A DNA stretch of 64,000 nucleotides from Rhodopseudomonas julia. GTDB lineage: Bacteria; Pseudomonadota; Alphaproteobacteria; Rhizobiales; Afifellaceae. Of the stretch, positions 47,675 to 56,229 are shown piece by piece. The DNA lies in contig NZ_JAUSUK010000002.1 in the NCBI RefSeq assembly GCF_030813515.1, positions 868,001 to 932,000 on the forward strand, read 5' to 3'. Position numbers and translations under genes: made by a program. Positions within the stretch are counted from its first letter, which is position 1. Each line of letters begins with the position of its first letter. The notes under the pieces are model-generated. The model did no database searches, was not told the DNA's origin, and saw only the letters and a program-made list of their open reading frames with translations.

Positions 47675-48295
47675 GTGAAGCCGTGTCTCATGCTCGACGT
47701 CGATGGCGTTTTGGTCCACGGGCGTCCGAAGGGGGAGTCCTGGGTCGAGAACGTTGAACGCGATCTCGGTGTCACGCCGGAGATCCTGGAGACCTGCTTC
47801 TTCGAGCCCCACTGGGCCGATGTCATCGTCGGCAAAAAGCAGCTTATGGATGTGCTTGAGAGGTGTCTGCCGCCCGTGGCGCCCTGGCTCGCACCGCAGG
47901 ACTTCGTCGATTACTGGATTGCGAACGACAGCGTTCTGGACGAGGACTTGTTGTCGGAGGCCGACGCTCTGCGCCGCCATGGGATGCTCGTGTTTCTCGC
48001 GACAAACCAGGAGCATATGCGGGCCCGCCATCTGATGGAGCGCCTTCGCCTTGCCGAGCATGTGGACGGGATTGTCTATTCGGCCGCGGTTGGTGCCAGA
48101 AAGCCCGAGCCGGCCTTTTTCGACGCCGCTTTGAAGCTGAGCGGAACGGCAGCCCGGGACACCGTTCTGGTGGACGATATGCGCGCAAATGTCGAAGCCG
48201 CCCGCGAGGCCGGTTGGCTGGCGATCCAATGGACGCGGGGCGGGAGCCTCATCCGCCGTCTTGGGGCGGAGTGCCGCTGCATCGCTGAGGTTTGA
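47675..48295 (+). CDS. HAD-superfamily hydrolase
   Basis: The protein has 206 residues. Motif I is LMLDVDGVLVHG (Asp8 and Asp10), motif II ATNQEH, and motif III/IV lies in ARKPEPAFFDAAL with VLVDDMRANVEAARE. The alpha-helical cap between motifs I and II places it in subfamily I. It is probably a small-molecule phosphatase, substrate unknown. The start is GTG at 47675 with AAGGAG eight bases upstream. Confidence 0.87.
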   Translation: MKPCLMLDVDGVLVHGRPKGESWVENVERDLGVTPEILETCFFEPHWADVIVGKKQLMDVLERCLPPVAPWLAPQDFVDYWIANDSVLDEDLLSEADALRRHGMLVFLATNQEHMRARHLMERLRLAEHVDGIVYSAAVGARKPEPAFFDAALKLSGTAARDTVLVDDMRANVEAAREAGWLAIQWTRGGSLIRRLGAECRCIAEV

Positions 48296-48605
48296 GGGCA
48301 GCGGTCAGAGAGTTTGAGGGCTTTCCGCGACCCTTGAGACAGCTCGGCGTTTTGTCTGCAATGTCACCATTCGGGAGCGTGCGTCCGTCTTCCAATCCAA
48401 CGCGCGTCGAGCGGGTGATCGCAAAAGCGCGTTGGACGAAGTGACTGCCGGCGACATCAAAGCCATGCAAGAGAAGCGGGCGGTGAATATCTGCCGCTTC
48501 CCAAGACCTGCGTGGTCCCGGTTGCGACAGCGTCTGCCTCATCGGCCTCTCGTTCCTCGATTTTGATGAAAATGCAGAAGGGGGCGGAGATGTCGGAGGT
48601 CGCCC
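48296..48605. other. Intergenic region between convergent HAD and AsnC genes
   Basis: These 310 bp contain one inverted repeat and no convincing gene. A 27-codon plus-strand frame at 48361-48444 and a 97-codon minus-strand frame at 48249-48542 lack ribosome-binding sites and recognisable motifs. Confidence 0.45.
48396..48436. repeat. Inverted repeat downstream of the HAD gene
   Basis: TCCAACGCG (48396-48404) is repeated inverted as CGCGTTGGA (48428-48436) around a 23-nt loop. There is no following T-run, so it is not a standard terminator. Confidence 0.5.
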
Positions 48606-49094
48606 TTACGCCTCCCTGATCGGCAGGGACGGGGTGTCCTTCACGGTGGCGACGACAATGCGCGACTGCACATCGGTGACGAGTTCGTTGTCGAGGAGCT
48701 TGGAGCGCAGGAACCAATCATAGGTGTGGATGTCGGTCGTAACGATCTTGAGGAGATAGTCGACGGCACCCGTCACCCGCTCGCAGACGAGCACCTCCGG
48801 CCAGGAATTCACCAGCTTGTCGAATTTCTCCATGTTCTGTCGGCTCGGCACGCCGAGTTTGACGAAAGCGTAGGCGACGAAATCGAGCCCGACTGCGTTG
48901 CGTTCCACCAGCGCCACCACCGCGCGGATGATGCCTTCTTCTTTCAATCTCTTGATGCGCCGCCAGGCCGGCGTCTGGCTCATCCCGGCTTCGCGCGCGA
49001 TGTCTGCCACCGATAACGAGGCATCACGTTGCATGATCCGCAGAATGCGGATCTCACCTGGGTCGAGTTCAATCTCCTGGGGGCTCTGAACCAT
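48606..49094 (-). CDS. Lrp/AsnC-family transcriptional regulator
   Basis: The protein has 162 residues. The N-terminal helix-turn-helix (LRIMQRDASLSVADIAREAGMSQTPAWRRIKRLKEEGII) and the C-terminal RAM effector domain (LVCERVTGAVDYLLKIVTTDIHTYDWFLRSKL) are both present. It likely senses an amino acid. The neighbouring aminopeptidase and branched-chain amino-acid transporter on the same strand, upstream, are natural targets, but that is inference. Confidence 0.9.
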   Translation of the reverse strand: MVQSPQEIELDPGEIRILRIMQRDASLSVADIAREAGMSQTPAWRRIKRLKEEGIIRAVVALVERNAVGLDFVAYAFVKLGVPSRQNMEKFDKLVNSWPEVLVCERVTGAVDYLLKIVTTDIHTYDWFLRSKLLDNELVTDVQSRIVVATVKDTPSLPIREA

Positions 49095-49140
49095 TTTTTC
49101 TCCTCCCGCCGCGGAAGCTAATTTTCAGGTTTCCGGCCGC

Positions 49141-50196
49141 TCATCCCGCATTGCCAAAACGCCCTTTCCAGTTCGGGAGACGATCGCTTTCTGTTTCTGT
49201 CGCCCAATAGACGGCGCGAGCGACCGCTCGTGCCAAAACCGCTGGGGCGGCAGCACAAAGCTCCAACATCATGGAAAGGGGCTCCATGTTCGGATCAGTT
49301 TCAGCTTTGCCTGTGGACAATGCGAAGACCGTGTCGCCGTCGAAGGGTGTGTGGGCCGGATAGATCGACAGAGCAAATCCGTCATGTGCGACGATAGCAA
49401 GGCGCTTCGCCTGTGCCTTCGTCAAAGGCTGATCTGTCGCGATGACGGCGATTGTTGTGTTGGCGGCCGGCACCTGATCGAATTTCGTGATGCGCGCGGC
49501 GGTCTCCGGCGTCGCCGTGGCAGGAAAACCGAGGCCGCCGAATTCGTGGTCGACCTCAAACGGGGCGGCGCGGAAATGGGGGCCGTCGCCGAAAGTCACG
49601 GCGCCCACGGCGTTGACCGCGACGAAGGCGGCGATGGTGGCTCCCGAGGAGAGTTGCTCCCCGGCATGGCCGAAACCGCCTTTGAGGTTGGCGGTCGTCG
49701 CACCCGTGCCGGCTCCGAGAGTCCCCACTTCCACCGCTCCTGCTGGCGTAGAGGCCTGGGCGGCACTGCAGGCTCGATATGCCAAGTCGGGGTAGGGGTT
49801 GGCCGCAGCGGCCCGTTCTCTTGCCGGAAGAAAGCTTTTGTCGCCGCCATTGGCGAGATCGAACAAAATCGCTGTGGGAACGATCGGAACGCGAAGCCCC
49901 GCCACCTCGAAGCCGCGGCCATTTTCGGCAAGAAAAGACATGGCCCCGTCTGCCGCGGCGAGCCCGAAGGCGGAGCCACCAGACAAGACGATGGCATCGA
50001 CTTCCGAGACGCTGGCTTCCGGTTCGGCAAGTCCGAGCTCGCGCGTTCCAGGCGCGCCGCCACCGATATGCGCGCTCATCACGGCAGGTTCATCCGGCAG
50101 GAGAACGGTGACGCCCGATTTCAGAGTTTCATCGGAAGCGTGGCCAATGCGCAGACCTGCCGGCATTCCAGAAAAGGGTACCGGATAACGATTCAT
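49141..50196 (-). CDS. P1-family peptidase (DmpA-type aminopeptidase)
   Basis: The protein has 351 residues of the DmpA/BapA family of self-cleaving N-terminal nucleophile enzymes. GLRIGHASDETLKSGVTVLLP at the N-terminus, VSEVDAIVLSGGSAFGLAAADG and VGTLGAGTGATTANLKGGFGHA match; in most family members autocleavage occurs before a Ser/Thr further on. The family includes L-aminopeptidases and D-esterases. Placed next to an AsnC regulator and Liv transporter genes, it may serve peptide or amino-acid use. Confidence 0.82.
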   Translation of the reverse strand: MNRYPVPFSGMPAGLRIGHASDETLKSGVTVLLPDEPAVMSAHIGGGAPGTRELGLAEPEASVSEVDAIVLSGGSAFGLAAADGAMSFLAENGRGFEVAGLRVPIVPTAILFDLANGGDKSFLPARERAAAANPYPDLAYRACSAAQASTPAGAVEVGTLGAGTGATTANLKGGFGHAGEQLSSGATIAAFVAVNAVGAVTFGDGPHFRAAPFEVDHEFGGLGFPATATPETAARITKFDQVPAANTTIAVIATDQPLTKAQAKRLAIVAHDGFALSIYPAHTPFDGDTVFALSTGKAETDPNMEPLSMMLELCAAAPAVLARAVARAVYWATETESDRLPNWKGRFGNAG

Positions 50197-50220
50197 GCCG
50201 GATCAAAACGCAGCAGCAGG

Positions 50221-50255
50221 CAAAAGAAAAGCCCCGGCGGAGATACCGCCGGGGC
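50221..50255 (-). terminator. Rho-independent terminator after livK
   Basis: A perfect 10-bp GC stem (50231-50240 with 50246-50255) with a 5-nt loop is followed on the minus strand by TTTTCTTTTG. It lies 26 bp after the livK stop. Confidence 0.9.
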
Positions 50256-50280
50256 CGATCGAAAAAGCGGGTTAACGCGC

Positions 50281-51420
50281 TTACGATTTCTTCTCTTCGG
50301 TGGCTTTTTCGTCGCCGGCGTTGAGGTAATCGTAGGTGCCGTCGTGCCATTCGTAGAAGACGTAGCCCGGCAGCGACACGTCGCCCTTGTCGTCGAAGGA
50401 AAGTTCACCCAGCACCGTGTCGAAGGTGCCGGTGTTCAAAGCTTCATTGACTTCGTCATAGTCGGGCGCGCCGGCTTTTTCTGTCGCTTCAGCCCAGGCC
50501 TGAATAGCGGCGTAGGTGTAGAGCACGTAGCCCTCGGTCGGCTTGCCGGCATCTTCCAGCTTCTTCACGATCGGGGCGGCCGTCTCGCTCTTTCGCGGAT
50601 CGGGCGAGAAGGTCATCAACGTGCCTTCGCCGGCATCGCCGGTGATGGCCCAGTATTCGTCGGTGACGAGGGCGTCGCCGGAGATCAGCTGCACATCCAT
50701 GCCCTGATCCTTCATCTGGCGCGCCATCAGGCCGGCTTCGGTGTGATAGCCGCCGACATAGAGAACGCCGATGCCTTCCTGCTTCAGCTTGGAAACGAGG
50801 GCCGTGTAGTCCTTTTCACCGGCCGTGTAGGCCTCGTACATGTCGGCCTTCTTACCGGCCGCTTCCATCGACGCCTTGGTTTCGTCGGCGAGACCCTTGC
50901 CGTATGCGGTCTTGTCGTGGATGACGGCGACCTTCTTGTCCGGATAGTGCTCGGCGATGAATTCGCCGGCGACCTTGCCCTGCTGGTCGTCGCGGCCGCA
51001 GACGCGGTAGGTGCCGCCATCCGGGTTCGGGCGCTCATCGGTGAAGGTCGGATTGGTCGAAGCCGGTGAGATCTGAACGATGCCTTCTTCCGCGTAGACG
51101 GCGGAAGCCGGAATCGACGAGCCCGAGCAGAAATGGCCCGCTACGAAGACCACGCCCTTGCCGGCCATCTGGTTGGCGACGGCCACAGCCTGCTTCGGGT
51201 CGCAGGCGTCGTCGCCGACTTCAAGAACGAGCTTCTCTCCGAGAACGCCGCCCTTCTCGTTGATATCTTCCACCGCCTGCTCGGCGCCAGCTTTCATCTG
51301 CTCGCCGAAAGAGGCGTATTGGCCGGTCATCGGTCCGACCGTGGCGATGGTGATGTCGGCCCATGCCGCACCCGTCATTGCGAAGCTCAAAGCGACGCTT
51401 GCCAACATTGCTTTTTTCAA
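50281..51420 (-). CDS. livK: Branched-chain amino-acid ABC transporter substrate-binding protein LivK
   Basis: The protein has 379 residues with a signal peptide (about 1-21, ending AAWA). The LivK/Leu-Ile-Val-binding fold is shown by IATVGPMTGQYASFGEQMKAGAEQAVEDINEKGGVLG and VGHFCSGSSIPASAVYAEEGIVQISPAST. It delivers branched-chain amino acids to LivHMGF in the periplasm. The start is TTG at 51420 with GAGGGA seven bases before it; the next Met lacks a site. It has a leader of about 145 bp and is encoded on the same strand as the rest of the Liv genes, downstream of them. Confidence 0.95.
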   Translation of the reverse strand: MKKAMLASVALSFAMTGAAWADITIATVGPMTGQYASFGEQMKAGAEQAVEDINEKGGVLGEKLVLEVGDDACDPKQAVAVANQMAGKGVVFVAGHFCSGSSIPASAVYAEEGIVQISPASTNPTFTDERPNPDGGTYRVCGRDDQQGKVAGEFIAEHYPDKKVAVIHDKTAYGKGLADETKASMEAAGKKADMYEAYTAGEKDYTALVSKLKQEGIGVLYVGGYHTEAGLMARQMKDQGMDVQLISGDALVTDEYWAITGDAGEGTLMTFSPDPRKSETAAPIVKKLEDAGKPTEGYVLYTYAAIQAWAEATEKAGAPDYDEVNEALNTGTFDTVLGELSFDDKGDVSLPGYVFYEWHDGTYDYLNAGDEKATEEKKS

Positions 51421-51565
51421 TGGATTCTCCCTCTTTCTTAGATGGCACCATGATCTAGAAGACCCGCGGTGCGCGTGCGGGTGATTGAGGCGAACCTCAA
51501 TTGTCTCGATCTAAGCTCATTTTTCTCTCGGATGGTACGGCTTTCGCCAGCATCCTCCTGCATGC

Positions 51566-51931
51566 CTAGACCCTGGGTTTCCAGCCAAACGGTCCTGAGC
51601 GATCGTAAAGGAAACTATACTGCTCGCTCATCTGGTGCGAGCGATTCATCTGCCGGGCCGCGGCTGCAATCAGCATCAACGCGATGAAGTCGACGACGTA
51701 ATAGTGAAGACCCGTCGCAAAGCCCGCGGGCGGCAAGAAAAACGTGCCGCCGAACAGGCTGTAATGGATGAAGCGTACTGCCAGGGACAGAAGCGCAATA
51801 TAGACGGCGAGACGCAGCCAGGAGCCCCAGGTGAGCGCGACAGCGCGCCCCGTCATCCAGGCTGCAAGCCCGCCGAGCACGAGTGTGACGAGCGTGAATT
51901 CCGTGAGCGAAACTTCCCAGATCAGATTCAT
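51566..51931 (-). CDS. DUF6867-type small membrane protein of the Liv operon
   Basis: The protein has 121 residues with three predicted membrane helices (about 12-30, 37-58 and 72-93) and a polar C-terminus with RSGPFGWKPRV. It overlaps livF by 4 bp. Small membrane proteins of this kind occur at this position in alphaproteobacterial Liv operons. The name is from recall; the function is unknown, perhaps assembly or modulation of the transporter. Confidence 0.75.
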   Translation of the reverse strand: MNLIWEVSLTEFTLVTLVLGGLAAWMTGRAVALTWGSWLRLAVYIALLSLAVRFIHYSLFGGTFFLPPAGFATGLHYYVVDFIALMLIAAAARQMNRSHQMSEQYSFLYDRSGPFGWKPRV

Positions 51932-52671
51932 TCGGCCGCCTCTTTTCTGCCGCCCTCAAGATAGGCTGCACGAACTTCCGGGCGTGCCAGAAGCTCTGCC
52001 CCCGTGCCCGACATCGTGATCTGCCCGTTGACCATGACGTAGCCGCGGTGGGCGAGGCGCAGGGCATGAAACGCGTTCTGCTCGACGAGAAAGACCGTCA
52101 GACCTTCTTCGCGATTGAGCTCCTTGATCACTTCGAAGATCTGTTTGACCACCATCGGGGCGAGGCCGAGGGAGGGTTCGTCGAGAAGCAGCAGGCGAGG
52201 CCGGCTCATCAAGGCGCGCCCGATCGCCAGCATCTGCTGTTCGCCGCCGGACAGCGTGCCCCCGCGCTGGTGCTGGCGCTCCTTGAGGCGCGGGAAAAGA
52301 TCGAACACCCGCTGAAGGTCAGCATCGAAGCTCGCGCCGTCGGTGACGAGAGCGCCCATCTGCAGGTTCTCCATCACCGTCATGCGCGGGAAGATGCGAC
52401 GGCCTTCCGGAGATTGCGCGATGGAGCGCTGCATGATGTCATGCGTCGGCAGATGGGTGATGTCCTCGCCAGCATAGACGATGCGTCCCTTGCGGGCCTG
52501 CGGATTGCCGCAGATCGTCATCATCAAGGTGGACTTGCCGGCGCCATTGGCACCGATCAGCGTCACGATCTCACCTTCGAAGACGGCGATATCCACGCCG
52601 CGCAGGGCGATGATGTTGCCGTAATAGGTCTCGACGCCTTCAACGGCGAGAAGCGGATTTTGGGCCGTCAT
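51928..52671 (-). CDS. livF: Branched-chain amino-acid ABC transporter ATP-binding protein LivF
   Basis: The protein has 247 residues. Walker A GANGAGKST, the ABC signature LSGGEQQM and Walker B LLLLDEPSLGLAP are intact; NAFHALRLAHRGYVMVNGQI is the LivF C-terminal pattern. It powers LivHM as a heterodimer with LivG. It overlaps livG and the DUF6867 gene by 4 bp each. Confidence 0.95.
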   Translation of the reverse strand: MTAQNPLLAVEGVETYYGNIIALRGVDIAVFEGEIVTLIGANGAGKSTLMMTICGNPQARKGRIVYAGEDITHLPTHDIMQRSIAQSPEGRRIFPRMTVMENLQMGALVTDGASFDADLQRVFDLFPRLKERQHQRGGTLSGGEQQMLAIGRALMSRPRLLLLDEPSLGLAPMVVKQIFEVIKELNREEGLTVFLVEQNAFHALRLAHRGYVMVNGQITMSGTGAELLARPEVRAAYLEGGRKEAAE

Positions 52672-53681
52672 GGCTTCGTCTCCTGCTCGCCCGCGGGCTC
52701 GCCGTCAGATGTCGTCTGCCCAGCCGCCGCGGCAGCTGCGGCTGCCGCTACCGCCTCGGCCTCGGCGACTTCCTCGTCCTCGACGCCGAGATAGGCGGCG
52801 ATCACCGAGGGATCGTTCCTGACGTAGTCGGCAGAACCGTCGGAAATTTTCTCGCCGTAATCGAGCACGACGACATGGTCGGAGATCTCCATCACCACGC
52901 CCATATCGTGTTCGATCAGGAGAACGGACGTGCCGGATTCCGATCGGATGAACTGAAGCAGCTCGTTGAGCTCGCTCGATTCGCGCGGATTGAGGCCCGC
53001 CGCCGGCTCGTCGAGGCACAGAAGCTGCGGGTCGGTGCACATAGCGCGGGCGATCTCAAGCCGGCGCTGGTCGCCATAGGGCAGGGCGGCCGCGGGTTCG
53101 TCGGCGCGCTCCTTCAGGCGAATGTGCTCCAGCCAATAGACGGCCTTGTCGATCGACTTCTGCCTTGCCTTGCGAAACCCCGGCAGGTTGAAGATCCCGC
53201 CGATGGTGAATCCCGACGCGGCCATCAGCGCGTTGTGTTGGGCGACGAGTAGATTTTCCAGAACCGTCATGCCCCCGAAGAGGCGAATGTTCTGGAAGGT
53301 GCGGGCGACCTTTGCATCCCGTGAGATGCAGAAATCGGGCATCCGCTCCAGCAGGAAGATCGCTCCCTCGGCGGTGCTCATCGATTGCTCGCCGCTCTCC
53401 GTCAGCTTGCGGACCTCCGCGTCGGAGATGGTGTTGCCGTGGCGCATGATGATCCGCCCTTCGGTCGGTTTGTAGAACCCGGTGACGCAGTTGAAGACCG
53501 TCGTCTTGCCGGCACCGTTTGGTCCGATGAGGGCGGTGATATCGCCCCGACCGACGTTGAAGGAGAGATCGTCGACGGCCACGAGGCCGCCGAAGCGCAT
53601 GGTCAGGTTTTCGACCGTGAGAACCGGGTTGTCGTCCCAGCGTCCCGGCTCGCTGACATTGTCTTTGAGTGCTGCAGACAT
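52668..53681 (-). CDS. livG: Branched-chain amino-acid ABC transporter ATP-binding protein LivG
   Basis: The protein has 337 residues, longer than the usual 255-300. Walker A GPNGAGKTT, a Liv-type insertion (about 85-130), signature-like region LPYGDQRRLEIARAM and Walker B LLCLDEPAAGLNP are intact. The extra length is an Ala-rich low-complexity C-terminal tail (residues about 305-337, with a run of nine Ala). It pairs with LivF. The tail may be a linker or dispensable. Confidence 0.94.
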   Translation of the reverse strand: MSAALKDNVSEPGRWDDNPVLTVENLTMRFGGLVAVDDLSFNVGRGDITALIGPNGAGKTTVFNCVTGFYKPTEGRIIMRHGNTISDAEVRKLTESGEQSMSTAEGAIFLLERMPDFCISRDAKVARTFQNIRLFGGMTVLENLLVAQHNALMAASGFTIGGIFNLPGFRKARQKSIDKAVYWLEHIRLKERADEPAAALPYGDQRRLEIARAMCTDPQLLCLDEPAAGLNPRESSELNELLQFIRSESGTSVLLIEHDMGVVMEISDHVVVLDYGEKISDGSADYVRNDPSVIAAYLGVEDEEVAEAEAVAAAAAAAAAGQTTSDGEPAGEQETKP

Positions 53682-55132
53682 CAGTGGCCCTCGCCTTGAG
53701 CGACCATATCGGCGCTGATCGTCTGACGTTCCTTCAAAATGGCGGACGGCTCGCGCGTTGCGATGAGGCCGCGGGGACGCCAGACCATGATGATCACCAT
53801 CAGGAGACCGAAGATCAGCATGCGGTATTCGGCGAAATCACGGAAGAGCTCGAAGCCGCCGATCATGACGATCGAGGCGATGACGACACCCATCTGCGAA
53901 CCGAGCCCGCCGAGTACCACGATCGCCAGAATAAGCGCCGATTCCATGAAGGTGAAGCTTTCCGGCGAGATGAAGCCCTGACGTGTGGCGAAGAAGGCGC
54001 CGGCAAAGCCACCGAACATGGCGCCGATGGCAAAGGCCGTCAGCTTCGTATTGGTGGTGTTGATGCCGAGAGAGCGACAGGCGATCTCGTCTTCGCGCAG
54101 CGCTTCCCAGGCACGTCCCAGCGGCAGTTTGCGAAGCCGCAGCGTCACCAGGTTGGTGATCATCGCAAGCGCCAGGATGATGTAGAAGAAGTAGGCCTGC
54201 TTGTAGGCGGAATCGTAGGCGAAGCCGAGGAGGCCTGGCAGATTTTCGGCTCCGCGTTTGAATTCGAGGCCGAAGAATGTCGGATCCGGAATGCCGGAGA
54301 TGCCGTTCGGTCCGCCGGTGAAGGTGTACCAGTTCAACAGCACGACGCGGATGATCTCACCGAAGGCGAGCGTGACGATGGCGAGATAATCGCCTCTGAG
54401 CCGCAGCACCGGGAAGCCGAGAATGAGGCCCCAGCAAGCCGCCAGGAGGCCCGCGATCGGAAGAGCGAACCAGAAGCCGACTTCGAAGAACTGCGCGAAC
54501 AGGGCAAAGGAATAGGCGCCCACCGCGTAGAAGGCGACGTAACCGAGGTCGAGCAGGCCGGCGAGGCCAACGACGATGTTCAGCCCCCAGCCGAGCATGA
54601 TGTAGGTCAGAACGAGCACGCCGAGATCGATGAATTGCTTATCCTTCATCGGGAAGAGCGCGAGGATGATGACCGGGTAGAGGACGGCCGCCACCAGTGC
54701 CAAGACGCCGACCGATTTCGAATGGCGGGCGAAATGCTCAGATAAGGGCGTGCCTTCGCCGGAGCCGAAGGCACGCAGAAGAAGCGGCCGCGTTCCAGCC
54801 TTGGTGGCCGGCCGCCACAGCAAAATGCGAAAGGCGAGACGGCCGACGAAAACCACGACGATGGCGGTGCCGAAGGCTTGCCAGCGGGTGGTCAGGTCCA
54901 GTCCGCCGATCTCGATGTCGGTGCGGAAGCCGATGAAAAAGAGGAAAAGAGCGGCTGCGATCGCGGCGGCGATGGCAGCGTCCTTCAAGGCAGCGGCGAT
55001 TGCGGAAAGACGCTGCGGTTCTTCGACGAAGGGGGGCTCACCGGCATAGCCGGCGACGCGCTGTTCCCACTCCACCAAGGCGCCCGGCGCCTGCTGTTCG
55101 TCGGCGCTGCCTGCCTGGTTTGTGTTGGACAT
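53681..55132 (-). CDS. livM: Branched-chain amino-acid ABC transporter permease LivM
   Basis: The protein has 483 residues, longer than the E. coli LivM because of an N-terminal extension (about 130 residues) with two additional hydrophobic segments, a common alphaproteobacterial form. The core shows GLAGLLDLGYVAFYAVGAYSFA, RLRGDYLAIVTLAFGEI and REDEIACRSLGINTTNTKL (the EAA-like loop). Its start follows livH by 1 bp and its end overlaps livG. Confidence 0.94.
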   Translation of the reverse strand: MSNTNQAGSADEQQAPGALVEWEQRVAGYAGEPPFVEEPQRLSAIAAALKDAAIAAAIAAALFLFFIGFRTDIEIGGLDLTTRWQAFGTAIVVVFVGRLAFRILLWRPATKAGTRPLLLRAFGSGEGTPLSEHFARHSKSVGVLALVAAVLYPVIILALFPMKDKQFIDLGVLVLTYIMLGWGLNIVVGLAGLLDLGYVAFYAVGAYSFALFAQFFEVGFWFALPIAGLLAACWGLILGFPVLRLRGDYLAIVTLAFGEIIRVVLLNWYTFTGGPNGISGIPDPTFFGLEFKRGAENLPGLLGFAYDSAYKQAYFFYIILALAMITNLVTLRLRKLPLGRAWEALREDEIACRSLGINTTNTKLTAFAIGAMFGGFAGAFFATRQGFISPESFTFMESALILAIVVLGGLGSQMGVVIASIVMIGGFELFRDFAEYRMLIFGLLMVIIMVWRPRGLIATREPSAILKERQTISADMVAQGEGH

Positions 55133-55133
55133 G

Positions 55134-56060
55134 TCAGACTTTCTCGACTTCCGGTTTGCCGAGGAGCCCGGAGGGCAGGAAGATGAGCGTGATCGCCAGG
55201 ATGGAGAAAGCCGCCACGTCTTTGTACTCGACCGAGAAATAGCCGGACCAGAAGGTCTCGATGAGACCGATGGCGAGGCCTCCGAGCATGGCGCCGGGCA
55301 GTGAGCCGATGCCGCCGAGAACCGCCGCGGTGAAGGCTTTCACGCCGGCGATGAAGCCGATGTAGAAGTCGATCACGCCGTAGTAGAGCAGGAACATGAC
55401 GCCGGCGACGGCGGCGAGGGCTGCCCCCATGACGAAGGTCAAAGAGATCGTGCGGTCGACATTGACGCCCAGCAGCGAGGCCATTTTGGCATCCTGCTCG
55501 CACGCCCGCTGAGCACGTCCGAGCGAGGTCTTGGAAATCAGCATCGAGAAGCCGGCCATCAAGACGACTGTCGTGACGATGATGATGATCTGCATGTAGG
55601 AGAGCTGCACCACGATGCTGCCGGTCTCCGCATTGCCCTGCATCAGGGTGATACCGCCGGTGATCTGTGGCGGCAGCGGCTTGACGCGCGCACCTTGCGT
55701 CAGCTGCACGAAGTTCTGCAGCGTGATCGACATGCCAATCGCGGTGATGAGCGGCGCCAGACGGAAGGAGCCCCGAAGCGGCCGGTAGGCCAGGCGCTCA
55801 ACTGTCCATCCCCAGACGGAGGTGAAGATCATCGCGATGATGAGGACTGCAAGCAGGATGAGCGGCAGTGCCGTCACTCCGATTGCCAGCATAATCAAGA
55901 ATACGGTGAGGGCGATGAACGCACTCACCATAAAAATATCGCCGTGGGCGAAATTGATCATGCCGATGATGCCGTAGACCATCGTATAGCCGATGGCGAT
56001 TAGGCCGTAGATCGAACCGAGCGTGACCCCGTTGATCAGCTGCTGAACGAAATATTCCAT
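55134..56060 (-). CDS. livH: Branched-chain amino-acid ABC transporter permease LivH
   Basis: The protein has 308 residues with eight to nine helices. NGVTLGSIYGLIAIGYTMVYGIIGMINFAHGDIFM at the start and RACEQDAKMASLLGVNVDRTISLTF (cytoplasmic loop) are diagnostic of LivH. It forms the transmembrane channel with LivM. It is the first gene of the minus-strand order livH-livM-livG-livF-DUF6867-livK; the 170-bp upstream region is A+T-rich near the start. Confidence 0.95.
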   Translation of the reverse strand: MEYFVQQLINGVTLGSIYGLIAIGYTMVYGIIGMINFAHGDIFMVSAFIALTVFLIMLAIGVTALPLILLAVLIIAMIFTSVWGWTVERLAYRPLRGSFRLAPLITAIGMSITLQNFVQLTQGARVKPLPPQITGGITLMQGNAETGSIVVQLSYMQIIIIVTTVVLMAGFSMLISKTSLGRAQRACEQDAKMASLLGVNVDRTISLTFVMGAALAAVAGVMFLLYYGVIDFYIGFIAGVKAFTAAVLGGIGSLPGAMLGGLAIGLIETFWSGYFSVEYKDVAAFSILAITLIFLPSGLLGKPEVEKV

Positions 56061-56229
56061 CGTTCTTTAATTGTACCCCTCTTATGGCCATTATTTTATT
56101 ATTGGCTCACGGCCGAGTGCGGAACACTCGAACGCCAAAGAGGTCAATCGTTTAGCAAGCCCTTACACTGTGCACAATATGTGGCTGTGGACGGTGTGAC
56201 GGTTTCGACGAAAGTCTGAAATATTCAGA

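Noticed and set aside
48249-48542. 97-codon minus-strand frame between HAD and AsnC genes
   Set aside because: Part of the translation looks protein-like, but there is no ribosome-binding site or known family, and it overlaps the HAD gene end.
49351-51069. 572-codon plus-strand frame opposite the P1 peptidase and livK
   Set aside because: It spans two genes on the other strand plus the livK terminator. Real motifs are all on the minus strand.
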